Shown in pieces: positions 27,692-36,674 of a stretch of DNA of 64,000 bases (the first letter of the stretch is position 1; each line of letters opens with the position of its first letter). The stretch is from SB11 sp964584305. GTDB lineage: Bacteria > Bacteroidota > Bacteroidia > UBA8524. A program made the position numbers and the translations under genes. Under the pieces are notes generated by a model. That model did not search any database and was not told where the DNA came from. It saw only the letters and a program-made list of their open reading frames with translations. The stretch spans positions 62,001 to 126,000 of the forward strand of contig CAZOZL010000002.1 of assembly GCA_964584305.1 (NCBI GenBank), written 5' to 3'.

Positions 27692-28507
27692 TTACCAAAG
27701 CGGGTAATGTTCTAATTTCACTTTCTCGCCAAAAAATAATTGCGCTGTTTTTTCAAATGCAGTGGTATAATCAGAGACAAAAAAACGATATTGGGCTTTG
27801 GTTTCTTTGGTTTCTAAGTTATTTGCTACCAGTATATGCTGCACCTGTTGCGCTACTACGGTAGCACTGTCAACTACTTCAACTTTTTTATTATGCTGGT
27901 GGTAGTACTTCTCTATCTCGCCTTGAATTAAGGGATAGTGAGTACAGCCCAATACTAACGCATTTATATGCTGCAATGTAGGTTTGCTTAAATAGCTATT
28001 AATAATAGTTTGGCTAATATTATGATTAAAAAAACCTTCTTCTATCATTGGTGCTAAAAGAGGTGTAGCCAGTTCGGCTATTTGTAAATGTGCTGCCGTT
28101 TCTTTAATTTTTTTAGAATATGCCTTTGTGCTTACGGTTCGTTTGGTAGCTATAATGCCTATTTTACCTTTGCTAATACGCTGCGCTACATGGTTGACTA
28201 TGGGGTCTATCACATTTACCAACAACTGTTTATCAGCAAACATGGGCAGTACTTCTTTGTACCCTACTGATGATGCTGTGTTGCAAGCTATTACTACCAT
28301 TTTACAGTTGTGCGCCAGCAAAAAAGCGGTTATTTTTTTTGAATAGTTTTTTATCGCTTCGGTAGATTTTTCACCATAGGGTAGGTGAGCGGTATCACCA
28401 AAGTATATAAAACTTTCGTGGGGCATTAACTTAGCCATAGCCTTAGCTACCGTTAGTCCACCAATACCTGAATCAAATATACCTATGGGTTGTTTATTGT
28501 TTTGCAC
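27692..28507 (-). CDS. murI: Glutamate racemase
   Basis: The enzyme makes D-glutamate for peptidoglycan in the cytoplasm. The 271-residue form begins (GTG) QNNKQPIGIFDSGIGGLTVAK, matching normal family starts. The two catalytic cysteines are in VIACNTASS (about residue 75) and LVLGCTHYP (about 185). Frame is open upstream through another GTG (28513) and a TTG (28525), but those codons overlap the TACTTTTG promoter box (28514-28521) and the upstream terminator tail, so GTG 28507 is preferred. It would be a leaderless or near-leaderless messenger. The downstream dehydrogenase follows 4 bases after the stop. Confidence 0.94.
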   Translation of the reverse strand: MQNNKQPIGIFDSGIGGLTVAKAMAKLMPHESFIYFGDTAHLPYGEKSTEAIKNYSKKITAFLLAHNCKMVVIACNTASSVGYKEVLPMFADKQLLVNVIDPIVNHVAQRISKGKIGIIATKRTVSTKAYSKKIKETAAHLQIAELATPLLAPMIEEGFFNHNISQTIINSYLSKPTLQHINALVLGCTHYPLIQGEIEKYYHQHNKKVEVVDSATVVAQQVQHILVANNLETKETKAQYRFFVSDYTTAFEKTAQLFFGEKVKLEHYPLW

Positions 28508-28513
28508 TTGCAC

Positions 28514-28521
28514 CAAAAGTA
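28514..28521 (-). promoter_or_regulatory. -7 promoter box (TACTTTTG) of murI
   Basis: TACTTTTG on the minus strand ends 6 bases before the chosen murI GTG at 28507 and starts within the T-run of the preceding terminator. No -33 TTTG at the expected spacing; that position is occupied by the terminator stem. Confidence 0.5.
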
Positions 28522-28550
28522 ACAAAAAAAGCCCCTTTATAAGGGACTTT
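28521..28550 (-). terminator. Intrinsic terminator of the bamA-ompH operon
   Basis: The minus strand reads a stem AAAGTCCCTT / AAGGGGCTTT with one mismatch and a 3-base loop, then TTTTTTTGT. It sits 24 bases after the ompH stop at 28574 and directly before murI. Confidence 0.8.
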
Positions 28551-28573
28551 TTAATATGGTTTAAAAAACTTAG

Positions 28574-29104
28574 TTATTTAATACCCAGTTTCTTTTTCAC
28601 AGCCGTCATAATATTATCTTTAGGGTTAGAGTATAGTATTGAGCCTAAACTAGCATCTAAAACAAGGTTGTATCCCTTTTCTTTAGCTATTGCTGTAATG
28701 GCCGCTTTAGCCTTTTTAATAATAGGCTCATACTCTTTTTGGCGTTTTTTAGTAACCTCTGTTTGCGCAGTTTGTTGTAGCTTATTTATTTTTTGAGTAA
28801 GCTCTTGCAGGTCTGATACTAATAAGTCAAAAATAGGATCACCAGAAGGTTCTCTACCCCCATTTTGGGTGATTAGGTCTTGGTATTCTTTGTATTTTTC
28901 TTGATACTCTGCGTCTTTTCTGCTTATAGCATCTTGATATGTTTTTGAAAACTTAGCCACTGCTGAGTCTGCATTTTTCATTCCAGGCATCATCACAATT
29001 AGTGAATCGGTATAAATATATGCTATTTTAAACTGTGCTTGCAGTGCTTTTCCACTTAGCAAAAAAAACAAGGCTAAAGCTAAGATTGAGATACTCTTTT
29101 TCAT
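28574..29104 (-). CDS. OmpH/Skp-family periplasmic chaperone, second copy
   Basis: The 176-residue protein has a signal peptide (SILALALFFLLSGKALQA) and the OmpH pattern: a short beta core (FKIAYIYTDSLIVMMPGM) followed by long charged helices (residues about 50-130, KTYQDAISRKDAEYQEKYKEYQ) forming the Skp tentacles, and a C-terminal strand (AKEKGYNLVLDASLGSILYS). Skp binds unfolded outer-membrane proteins on the way to the Bam complex. It is the last gene of the uppS-bamA-ompH-ompH run, 70 bases after its paralog, and is followed by a terminator. Confidence 0.9.
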   Translation of the reverse strand: MKKSISILALALFFLLSGKALQAQFKIAYIYTDSLIVMMPGMKNADSAVAKFSKTYQDAISRKDAEYQEKYKEYQDLITQNGGREPSGDPIFDLLVSDLQELTQKINKLQQTAQTEVTKKRQKEYEPIIKKAKAAITAIAKEKGYNLVLDASLGSILYSNPKDNIMTAVKKKLGIK

Positions 29105-29174
29105 TTTTGTAGGTTTTATTCTTCTATTAAATTCTTTCTACTTTTTGTTATTGCTGCAAAGAAACCACTTTTTT

Positions 29175-29732
29175 TTAGTTTTCCCCCTCCTCTTCTTCTG
29201 GTGTTTGCCCAGCTCCTTCTCCTGTTGTTGAAATCCCTAATTCCTCTAACACCTCATCACTTCTATCATACTTTGCATTGGTATATAACATGGTAACCCC
29301 GCCCGATTTATCAAAAATAAAATCTAAAGCATTATCTTTTGCTACCCTTTGTATGGCTTCAAATACCTTATCTTGTATGGGTTTCACCAATTCTTGTCGC
29401 TTTTTAAACAACTCTCCCTCTACTCCAAATTTTCCTATTTGGTATTCGCGCATTCCTCTTTTTTTCTTACTAATATCTTCCTCACGTTCTTTTATTACAT
29501 CCTCGGTTAACAATAGCCGTTCTGCCGAAAGATTTTTTTCCAACTTCACTAACTCTTCCTTTTTCTTCTCTACTTCTTTCTCCCACTGCTGCGATAAAAA
29601 ATCTAACTCTTTTTGTGCAGATTTGTATGAAGGCATTAGGTTAAGTATATATTCTGAATCTACATAAGCAAACCTTTGACCAAAAGCTGATATTGAGATA
29701 AAAAAAGCTACGATACACACTAATTTTTTCAT
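29175..29732 (-). CDS. OmpH/Skp-family periplasmic chaperone, first copy
   Basis: The 185-residue paralog has a signal peptide (KKLVCIVAFFISISAFG), the core RFAYVDSEYILNLMPSYKSAQKEL, a long charged coiled coil (about residues 45-125) and the closing strand DNALDFIFDKSGGVTMLY. Its C-terminal tail is acidic (GQTPEEEEGEN), absent from the second copy. Placement 30 bases after bamA fits delivery of clients to that insertase. Two Skp-like genes behind bamA is the usual arrangement in Bacteroidota. Confidence 0.92.
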   Translation of the reverse strand: MKKLVCIVAFFISISAFGQRFAYVDSEYILNLMPSYKSAQKELDFLSQQWEKEVEKKKEELVKLEKNLSAERLLLTEDVIKEREEDISKKKRGMREYQIGKFGVEGELFKKRQELVKPIQDKVFEAIQRVAKDNALDFIFDKSGGVTMLYTNAKYDRSDEVLEELGISTTGEGAGQTPEEEEGEN

Positions 29733-29762
29733 GCTGATACTTACTAATTGCCTTTAATTTTT

Positions 29763-32276
29763 TTATAATTGTTGCCCTATGAAAAAGTGAATTTGCCCCT
29801 TGTTAGAACCTGGTGTATATGGATTTTCGTCAAAGCCATAACCCCAGTCAACCCCAAGCAAACCAAACATAGGCAAAAATATACGTACCCCTACCCCACC
29901 AGAGCGTAACATATTATATGGGTTATAATCTTTGAAACGAGACCAACTATTGCCTGCTTCTAAAAAGCTATGAACATATATTGTTGCTTGTGGATTAGGA
30001 GAAACACGATAGCGTAACTCCATAGTAAATTTATTGTATAGGGTTGCACCTACAAAATTACCTATATTACCATTCGCATCTATAGACCTAGGTGTTATGG
30101 AGTTATCTCTATACCCACGCATAGATATTAACTCTCTACCATCAAGGTTAAAGCCTATTAAACCTGCCCCCCCCATATAAAAACGCTCGAAAGGGGCGTT
30201 TCCAATATCACTATTATAAAAGCCCATAAACCCTGTGCGTATCATTGATGCTAAAACTAAGTTTTTTGCTAATTTGGTATAGTGTAAGGCATCAAATTTC
30301 CATTTATGGTATTCTATCCACCTAAACTTTTGTTGAGATGATGCTGTTTTATAGTCAATACCTGTAAATGCTGATATAGGTGGAGTTACTTGGGCAGAGA
30401 AATTATATTTTGAGCCACTTTGTGGAAATATTAAATCATCGGTAGAGTTTCTTGCAAATAACAGTCTTAGGTTAATATTGTTTGAACGCCCATCAGAAAA
30501 ATCAAAAATACCCAACAACTGATTTTTTATATTATAGTGCTGATAGTTAAGAGAGTAATTGATGGTGAAAAAATCATCGGGCCATCGCAAACGCTTGCCC
30601 AAACCAAGACTAGTTCCTGTAATTTTTAAAGTGGATTGGTTTTCGCCTACTCCAGACCTTTGAATTGAATGAAATACACTAAACGATAAGGCATTTGGTT
30701 TTCTACCCCCAAACCAAGGCTCGGTAAAAGAGAAGTTATATGATTGGAAAAACCGTCCATTTGATTGGGCTCTAATGCTTAGGCGTTGTCCATCTCCTGA
30801 TGGATATGGATCCCATGCCTTTTTCTTAAAAAATCTTCGAGTAGAAAAGTTAGAAATATTTAACCCTAATGTTCCTACTAAAAATCCATTACCAAAACCG
30901 CCTGAAAGTTCAATTTGGTCACTAGAGCGTTCTTCTACCTTATACACAATATCAACAGTTCCTGCTGCTGGATTGGGCTTTGGTTGTACATCCATTGTTT
31001 CAGGATTAAAATATCCTAATGCTACCAGCTCGCGTATAGACCGTTGTATGTCTGTACGGCTAAATTTTTGTCCAGGTCTTGTACGCACCTCACGCAGTAT
31101 TACGTGGTCGCTGGTTTTTGTGTTTCCAGTAACTGTAACACTACTTATAGTAGCTTGTGGTCCTTCTTGTATGCGTATTTCCAAGTCAATAGAATCTCCC
31201 TCTACTTTCACCTCCACAGGTACTACTTGGAAGAATAAATACCCATCGTCCATATATAGGGCAGAAATATCGTAACCTCTTGGGTTCATAAACAAACGAG
31301 TTTCTAAAACTGCCTGATTATATATATCGCCCTTCTTTATCCCTAAAAGAGCCCCTAAAGTGTCAGCACTAAACCTGGTATTACCTGTCCAAGTTATATT
31401 TCTAAAATAGTATTGCCTCCCCTCATTTATGGTTAGCTGTATATTTAGGCTTTTGCTATCGTTCAAATAGAATGTATCAGCAATTAAAGCAGCATCACGA
31501 TAGCCCAATGTATTGTAATAAGCTACTATTTGCTCTTTCTCTTCATCGTAAATTTCTTCAATAAATTTTGAGCGTTTAAATACTCGCCACCATGCTTTTC
31601 GTTTAGTATCAGAAAAAAGTTTCCTAAGTTTTGAGGATTTTATATTTTTATTTCCTACAAAAACTATGTCGTTCACCTTCATGCGTGAACCTCTGTTTAC
31701 TTTAATTAAAAGTTTTACAAAGTTTTTCCTATTAGGATCGGGTTCTTCTATTATATCAACTTTAACATTGTAGTACCCCTTCTCTTTGAAATGCTCTAAT
31801 ACTTCATTTTTTGTACGTTGTATTACATTTTCAGTAACTATTTGTCCGCTTTGAGCGGTAATAGCATCTTCCCTCAAATTTTTGGCGTGCCGTTTCTTTA
31901 GTCCCTTAATTCTTAACCCAGGGGTTGCCATTCGTGGGCGTTCTTCCAAATAAAAATCAATAAAAATTTTTCCTTCCTCCACTTTCCGCAACCGCACTTG
32001 TATATCCACAAAAAACTTTTGTTTCCAAAGGTTTTCAATAGCGTTTGTAAGTTTTTCGCCAGGTAAGGTAATTACCTGGCCCACATACAAACCAGAAAGC
32101 ACGGAAAGTATGCGTTGGTCAAGAAATTTCACCCCTTTTATACCTATACCACCAATGGTATATTTTTGAGGTCTTTGGTAGTTCATTTCAAAATATTCCT
32201 CTACCTTAGTAGTATCATCTTGTGCTTGTACCAATAGTGGAAAAACCACCAACATTAAAATTTTTAAATACTTCAT
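29763..32276 (-). CDS. bamA: Outer-membrane protein assembly factor BamA
   Basis: The 837-residue protein has a signal peptide (LKILMLVVFPLLVQA), five POTRA domains (about residues 40-470, each opening with patterns such as GGIGIKGVKF, VNDIVFVGNKNIKSSKL, FRNITWTGNTRFSADTL and SSVTVTGNTKTSDHV) and an Omp85 barrel (about 480-837). The barrel includes MGGAGLIGFNLDGRELISMRGY with the conserved RGY of loop 6, and SGGVGVRIFLPMFGLLGVDWGYGF. It inserts beta-barrels into the outer membrane. Its ATG overlaps the uppS stop (ATGA), so expression is coupled to undecaprenyl synthesis; ompH genes follow. Confidence 0.96.
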   Translation of the reverse strand: MKYLKILMLVVFPLLVQAQDDTTKVEEYFEMNYQRPQKYTIGGIGIKGVKFLDQRILSVLSGLYVGQVITLPGEKLTNAIENLWKQKFFVDIQVRLRKVEEGKIFIDFYLEERPRMATPGLRIKGLKKRHAKNLREDAITAQSGQIVTENVIQRTKNEVLEHFKEKGYYNVKVDIIEEPDPNRKNFVKLLIKVNRGSRMKVNDIVFVGNKNIKSSKLRKLFSDTKRKAWWRVFKRSKFIEEIYDEEKEQIVAYYNTLGYRDAALIADTFYLNDSKSLNIQLTINEGRQYYFRNITWTGNTRFSADTLGALLGIKKGDIYNQAVLETRLFMNPRGYDISALYMDDGYLFFQVVPVEVKVEGDSIDLEIRIQEGPQATISSVTVTGNTKTSDHVILREVRTRPGQKFSRTDIQRSIRELVALGYFNPETMDVQPKPNPAAGTVDIVYKVEERSSDQIELSGGFGNGFLVGTLGLNISNFSTRRFFKKKAWDPYPSGDGQRLSIRAQSNGRFFQSYNFSFTEPWFGGRKPNALSFSVFHSIQRSGVGENQSTLKITGTSLGLGKRLRWPDDFFTINYSLNYQHYNIKNQLLGIFDFSDGRSNNINLRLLFARNSTDDLIFPQSGSKYNFSAQVTPPISAFTGIDYKTASSQQKFRWIEYHKWKFDALHYTKLAKNLVLASMIRTGFMGFYNSDIGNAPFERFYMGGAGLIGFNLDGRELISMRGYRDNSITPRSIDANGNIGNFVGATLYNKFTMELRYRVSPNPQATIYVHSFLEAGNSWSRFKDYNPYNMLRSGGVGVRIFLPMFGLLGVDWGYGFDENPYTPGSNKGQIHFFIGQQL

Positions 32277-33019
32277 CCTGCTACAAGCTGTTCAGCGGTT
32301 TTTCCAAACCTACGTTCACGCTTTTGGTAATCAATTAATGCTTTATATAAATCTTCTTTTCTAAAATCAGGCCATAAAACAGGCGTGAAGTATAGTTCTG
32401 AATAGGCAATTTCCCATAACAAAAAATTGCTTATTCTTTGCTCGCCACTGGTTCTTATTAGTAGTTCAGGATGTGGAATATTTTTGGTTGATAAATATGA
32501 GTCTATCAAGGTATCATCAATGGCTTCAATATCAATTGTTCCCTCTTTAATATCCTTGGCTATATTTTTCACACAGTTGGTCAAATCCCATTTAGCACTA
32601 TAACTTAGTGCTAATACCAATTGCATCCGCTTATTGTTTTTTGTTTCTTCAATGGCTCGTTGTAGTTTCTCTTGGCATCCCTTTGGTAACGAATTTAAAT
32701 CGCCAATGGCTGTAAGCCGTATGCCATTTTTTTGTAATGTGGGTATTTCTTTTCCAATAGTATCCACCAGTAAATCCATCAAGGCATTTATTTCTTTTTT
32801 TGGTCTGCTCCAGTTTTCAGTAGAAAATGCGTATAGAGTTAGGTATTTTACTCCAAGCTCTGCACAGGTTTCAGCAGTTTCACGTACAGAAACCACGCCA
32901 CTTTTATGCCCGAAAATTCTAAACTTCCCCTTTCCCTTTGCCCAACGTCCATTACCATCCATAATTATGGCAATATGTTTTGGCAAATGTGCAAGGTTTA
33001 TCTGTTCTTTCAGGCTCAT
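32273..33019 (-). CDS. uppS: Undecaprenyl diphosphate synthase (isoprenyl transferase)
   Basis: The 248-residue cis-prenyltransferase makes the C55 lipid carrier for peptidoglycan and surface glycans. The first conserved block HIAIIMDGNGRWAKGKGKFRIFGHKSG (about 15-41) has the catalytic Asp-Gly-Asn; YLTLYAFSTENWSRPKKEI and the C-terminal LLIRTSGEQRISNFLLWEIAYSELYF (about 187-212) complete the signature. Length is normal. It follows the tandem PorG-like genes by 36 bases and overlaps bamA by 4 bases. Confidence 0.97.
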   Translation of the reverse strand: MSLKEQINLAHLPKHIAIIMDGNGRWAKGKGKFRIFGHKSGVVSVRETAETCAELGVKYLTLYAFSTENWSRPKKEINALMDLLVDTIGKEIPTLQKNGIRLTAIGDLNSLPKGCQEKLQRAIEETKNNKRMQLVLALSYSAKWDLTNCVKNIAKDIKEGTIDIEAIDDTLIDSYLSTKNIPHPELLIRTSGEQRISNFLLWEIAYSELYFTPVLWPDFRKEDLYKALIDYQKRERRFGKTAEQLVAG

Positions 33020-33055
33020 TATCTTTTATGGCTTTTTTTTAAAAAGAGTGCAAAG

Positions 33056-33925
33056 TTAATCAACTAAATTGAATCTCTTTTTCTTTGACGTTCCCCAGCA
33101 TCTAATTGTTACAAACCTATACGATAATGTAACCCCTGCGAAGGCATACCAGTCGTTTAAATGTGGATCACCGCGCATATCGTTTTTAGCACTTAGTGCT
33201 TGGTTTATAGCTTGTGTACTTGATGGGTCTGAAAGGTTAACGGCAAGCAGCCCGTTTTTGTCTCTTAGTTCTTCTAAATTTGGATAGTTACCGCTCACAT
33301 CGTCTAAAAAATCGGTATAGGTATATCTATACCCAATCTCAAAGCCTACAATCCAGTGTCTATCCAGTTTATGTTTATAGCCCACACCCAATGGTATTGA
33401 CACCGAAACACGAGAGTATTTTCCGCTCCCGCCTTCAAGGTTTTGCCCTTCGGTAGCCAGTGGTTGTAAATCTATCCACTTACTATTATACCGTGTTTGT
33501 GGATTAAAGTAAAACAAATTTATACCTGTGAGTACATAAAATGTAGAGTTTTTATTTTTTGGATGAATTAACCCAAAAGGATTGTAATGAAACTCGATAA
33601 TATTAGAAAACTCCCATATTCTTGAACGAAACCCAAGCCCTCTTTGCCTATTTGCAGGGTATAAAGAATCGTGCGCATTTATAGTGCCATAGCCTAAACC
33701 AAAACGATACGAAAAATGACGTGATATATTATACCGTCCCCATAAATTAATGCCTGCATTGGTTGAACTAATATTGGGTTCTTTTGCTATGTCTCCTAAA
33801 TAGTTTGTACCTCCTAAAAGCCCGCCTATCTCCCATCGTTGTGCGCTTGTGTTTATAAACGCTATAATAAGTACGCCTACTAAAAAAAGTTTCTTTTTGT
33901 TTGTTTTATTTAAAACTTGTAACAC
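33056..33925 (-). CDS. PorG-like (DUF6089) outer-membrane protein, tandem copy 3
   Basis: The 289-residue protein has a signal peptide (LFLVGVLIIAFINTSA-QRW) and the DUF6089 barrel pattern: WEIGGLLGGTNYLGDIA, RYNISRHFSYRFGLGYGTI, GINLFYFNPQT, a region ending PLATEGQNLEGG, GYRYTYTDFLDDVSGNYPN and a final WYAFAGVTLSYRFVT. DUF6089 includes PorG, a T9SS-associated outer-membrane protein in Porphyromonas. The start is a GTG at 33925 inside the last codons of the upstream paralog, a 16-base overlap suggesting translational coupling; no ATG is available nearby. The C-terminus is basic (GTSKKKRFN). It lies next to uppS, the conserved porG position in this phylum, so of the four it is the best candidate for the orthologous PorG. 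Confidence 0.85.
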   Translation of the reverse strand: MLQVLNKTNKKKLFLVGVLIIAFINTSAQRWEIGGLLGGTNYLGDIAKEPNISSTNAGINLWGRYNISRHFSYRFGLGYGTINAHDSLYPANRQRGLGFRSRIWEFSNIIEFHYNPFGLIHPKNKNSTFYVLTGINLFYFNPQTRYNSKWIDLQPLATEGQNLEGGSGKYSRVSVSIPLGVGYKHKLDRHWIVGFEIGYRYTYTDFLDDVSGNYPNLEELRDKNGLLAVNLSDPSSTQAINQALSAKNDMRGDPHLNDWYAFAGVTLSYRFVTIRCWGTSKKKRFNLVD

Positions 33926-34752
33926 TTTACTTTATGAAGATTAATAGTATATGACAATGTAACTCCGAACCAGTTATACCAATCACGAGTATCTTTATCC
34001 CCCCTCTGATTTCCTTTTTGTGTAATTATATCGAATTCTCCTTGGTCTTCTCCACTCCTATTTGATAAAATTTCGGCATTAGTGCCATATTGTGCTCCTA
34101 TTATTGTTGGGTTTACATAGGTTAAACTCACATCGTCCAAATAGTCTGTAAATGTAAATCTAGTACCATACTCTAAGGCTAGAACCACCCTTTTTGCGAG
34201 TCTTAGTTTTATTCCTCCTCCAAATGGAAGTGATGCCTGTGTTAGTGCATACTTCTTTCTTCCTTGTAGTGGTGTTGTTCCTTGCCCTTCGGTGCCTAAT
34301 GGTTGTAGTTCAAACTCTTCTCCGTTTAGATTTGTTTTGGGGTTAAATTTAAAAATTCCTACACCTGCAAATAAGTATGGTGAAAAACGTTTCCCTCCTT
34401 TTGTTCCATAAGCATCAAAGCCAAATAAATTCCACTCTACTTGCCCTGAAAACTCAAACAAGGGTGAAAAGAAGTTAAGGTTTCGTTGTCTTAGGGCGGG
34501 GTCGCTTAGGTTTGCATCGTCTCCATTAAGTTTACCATAAAATAAACTTCCCCGTAAAGAGAAGTTATAATTTGGATTGTATCGAAGGATAATTCCAGCT
34601 GAAAAATTCACCTCTTTAAAGCGTGAATCAATCATATCACCGGTGTAGTTGGTGCCTCCCACCATTACTCCTACCTCGACATTACTCTTTTGAGCAAAAA
34701 CACCTGTTGAAGCCAAAAGAAGACAAATAAGTATAAAGCGTTTTAAAAACAT
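33910..34752 (-). CDS. PorG-like (DUF6089) outer-membrane protein, tandem copy 2
   Basis: The 280-residue paralog has a signal peptide (LKRFILICLLLASTGVFA-QKS) and the same signature segments: VEVGVMVGGTNYTGDMI, RYNPNYNFSLRGSLFYGKL, FAGVGIFKFNPKT, LQPLGTEGQGTTP, EYGTRFTFTDYLDDVSLTYVNP and WYNWFGVTLSYTIN. Its neighbour at 33056 begins within its 3' end. A terminator at 34802-34840 separates it from copy 1, so copies 2 and 3 may be transcribed with uppS-bamA independently of copy 1. Confidence 0.85.
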   Translation of the reverse strand: MFLKRFILICLLLASTGVFAQKSNVEVGVMVGGTNYTGDMIDSRFKEVNFSAGIILRYNPNYNFSLRGSLFYGKLNGDDANLSDPALRQRNLNFFSPLFEFSGQVEWNLFGFDAYGTKGGKRFSPYLFAGVGIFKFNPKTNLNGEEFELQPLGTEGQGTTPLQGRKKYALTQASLPFGGGIKLRLAKRVVLALEYGTRFTFTDYLDDVSLTYVNPTIIGAQYGTNAEILSNRSGEDQGEFDIITQKGNQRGDKDTRDWYNWFGVTLSYTINLHKVKCYKF

Positions 34753-34801
34753 GGTACTAAAGTATATAAACGTTCTTATAAAGAAAAAATTATATTGAAC
34801 T

Positions 34802-34840
34802 AAATAAAAAACGGGTCAAGCATAAAAACTTGACCCGTTT
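34802..34840 (-). terminator. Strong intrinsic terminator between tandem PorG-like genes
   Basis: Perfect 12-base arms AAACGGGTCAAG and CTTGACCCGTTT with an 8-base loop, followed on the minus strand by TTTATTTA. It ends the transcript of the gene at 34863-35678. The A-rich flank on the other side makes it partly two-way. Confidence 0.85.
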
Positions 34841-34862
34841 ACAAATATTTTTCGTTTTTTTA

Positions 34863-35678
34863 TTAAAATCTACACGAGAATTTACGTATAGTTTTAGAGA
34901 TTGTTACACCAAAAAAGTAGTATGAATCATTCTTATCAGGGTTACCTCTGTTCCAAGTGTTCTGCCAGTTTTTCCCATCAACAGGGAAACCTCTGTATGC
35001 CAAATCATCTGCTATACCTGTGCCTGATGCTGGATTAAAATTATTAGGTAACGCACCACTTACATCATCTATATCATCAGTAAAGGTCATTCTCCAACCA
35101 AACTCAAAGCCTAAGTTCCACAATTTTTTGCGCCCTAAACTATATTTAACCCCAATACCTAAAGGAATTGCTAATCCTACCGGGCTGTACATACCATCTG
35201 CTTGACTTTGCTCAGTGACATAATCTCTTAAATTGTAGTCTTGTTTCAAATAACTCGTTTTCGGGTTAAAATAAAAACCAGCTATACCACCAAATACATA
35301 AGGGGTAAACTTGTATTTTCTTGATCCTGCCACATATTTCATAAAGTTGTACTCAACCACCATTGATAACTCAGCTAATGGGGAGTGAAAACTTAAATTT
35401 CTTGACTCACGAAACGTTCCCGCCCCGCTAAATTTATCATAACTGGCTATATACCCTAAGTTTAAACCTGTTTTAATAGCCCAATGGGGATTGAAATTGT
35501 AACGGTAAAAACCCCCAATAGCTGGGCGCATACCTCTAATAGGGATAGGGCTTTGCGATAAATCGCCATTGTATACAGAAATACCCAAAAATCCACCCCA
35601 TTCTTTGTCCTGAGCTTTTACTTCCGAAATGCCCAATGCTAATACAGCAAGCAGTAATAAATCCTTAATCTTTATCAT
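34863..35678 (-). CDS. PorG-like (DUF6089) outer-membrane protein, tandem copy 1
   Basis: The 271-residue paralog has a signal peptide (IKDLLLLAVLALGISEVKA-QDK), then KEWGGFLGISVYNGDLSQS, FYRYNFNPHWAIKTGLNLGYI, FGGIAGFYFNPKTSYL, GFEFGWRMTFTDDIDDVSGALPN and the terminal YYFFGVTISKTIRKFSCRF ending in an aromatic residue as barrels do. The PLxTEGQ element is replaced by YVTEQSQADG, so it is the most diverged tandem copy. It is last in the nadK side of the cluster and is followed by a strong terminator. Confidence 0.83.
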   Translation of the reverse strand: MIKIKDLLLLAVLALGISEVKAQDKEWGGFLGISVYNGDLSQSPIPIRGMRPAIGGFYRYNFNPHWAIKTGLNLGYIASYDKFSGAGTFRESRNLSFHSPLAELSMVVEYNFMKYVAGSRKYKFTPYVFGGIAGFYFNPKTSYLKQDYNLRDYVTEQSQADGMYSPVGLAIPLGIGVKYSLGRKKLWNLGFEFGWRMTFTDDIDDVSGALPNNFNPASGTGIADDLAYRGFPVDGKNWQNTWNRGNPDKNDSYYFFGVTISKTIRKFSCRF

Positions 35679-35765
35679 GTTTAAAATACGATTGCTACAA
35701 ATATATGGCTTGCAATGTAAAAATCTATTAATTTTTAAAAAAATTTATTTTATTTATACCATTCA

Positions 35766-36659
35766 CTACCTATCATAGTTTCTTTTATCAAGCCCCCACA
35801 TTAGCTTTTTTCTTAATGTAGATAGGTAATTTTGCCCTTTTAGCTGTACCAAATTAAGCTCTAAATTACTTTTTTGGATAGTTAGCCTTGAGGTATAAGG
35901 CACTGATACTGAACGAGAATCAAGGCTAATAAGAAACGAACTACTCCGCCCCTCCACCTCAAACGATATTATATTTTTATTAGACACTACTATGGGTCTC
36001 ACATTTAAATTGTGGGGGGCAATGGGAGTTACCACAAAACTTTCGGAGTGAGGAAATAATATAGGACCACCACAACTTAGTGAATAGCCCGTTGAACCCG
36101 TTGGGGTAGAAATAATTAACCCATCAGACCAGTATCCATTTAAAAACTCTCCATTTAAAAACGTGTTTACCACTATCATTGATGAGGTATCGTTTTTATG
36201 AATAACAAAGTCGTTTAGCGAGAAGTGAAGCCCGTTAAAATAATTTTCAGCCCCTTTAAGGTGTAATAATGCTCGAGCATCAATAGTGTAGTTACCGTTT
36301 ATTAAGTCGGATAGAGCTTCATGTACTTCAGTTTGTGCTACATTAGCTAAAAAGCCTAACCTACCAGTATTTATACCCAATACGGGGATATTTTTTTTCT
36401 TAATCAGTTTAACGGTATCAAGCAATGTTCCATCTCCCCCAATAGATATTAAAAAATCGGCAGCAATATCTGCAAAATCTTCTTCATCATACTTTTCAAT
36501 AGCCAATGAAAAATCTTTTGTTTTGCTCAAAAAACTCTCATAAATATATTTATGTACGTAGGTAGTAATATTGTTTTCAGCAAAAAATGAGGCTAAGTTG
36601 GTAATAAAGTTACTACTTCCATCGTCTTTTAAATTTCTACCGTACAGTGCTATTTTCAT
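35766..36659 (-). CDS. nadK: NAD kinase
   Basis: The 297-residue cytoplasmic enzyme phosphorylates NAD+ to NADP+. It carries the GGDGT motif in LISIGGDGTLLDTVKL (about residues 72-87), NTGRLGFLA (about 99-107) and the nucleotide-binding TPTGSTGYSLSCGGPI (about 187-202), with a final VEGRSSSFLISLD. Length is normal. It lies 15 bases downstream of a POTRA-barrel gene. A CBS protein and PorG/uppS/bamA around nadK is a familiar Bacteroidota order. Confidence 0.96.
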   Translation of the reverse strand: MKIALYGRNLKDDGSSNFITNLASFFAENNITTYVHKYIYESFLSKTKDFSLAIEKYDEEDFADIAADFLISIGGDGTLLDTVKLIKKKNIPVLGINTGRLGFLANVAQTEVHEALSDLINGNYTIDARALLHLKGAENYFNGLHFSLNDFVIHKNDTSSMIVVNTFLNGEFLNGYWSDGLIISTPTGSTGYSLSCGGPILFPHSESFVVTPIAPHNLNVRPIVVSNKNIISFEVEGRSSSFLISLDSRSVSVPYTSRLTIQKSNLELNLVQLKGQNYLSTLRKKLMWGLDKRNYDR

Positions 36660-36674
36660 TTCTTTTTAAAGGGC

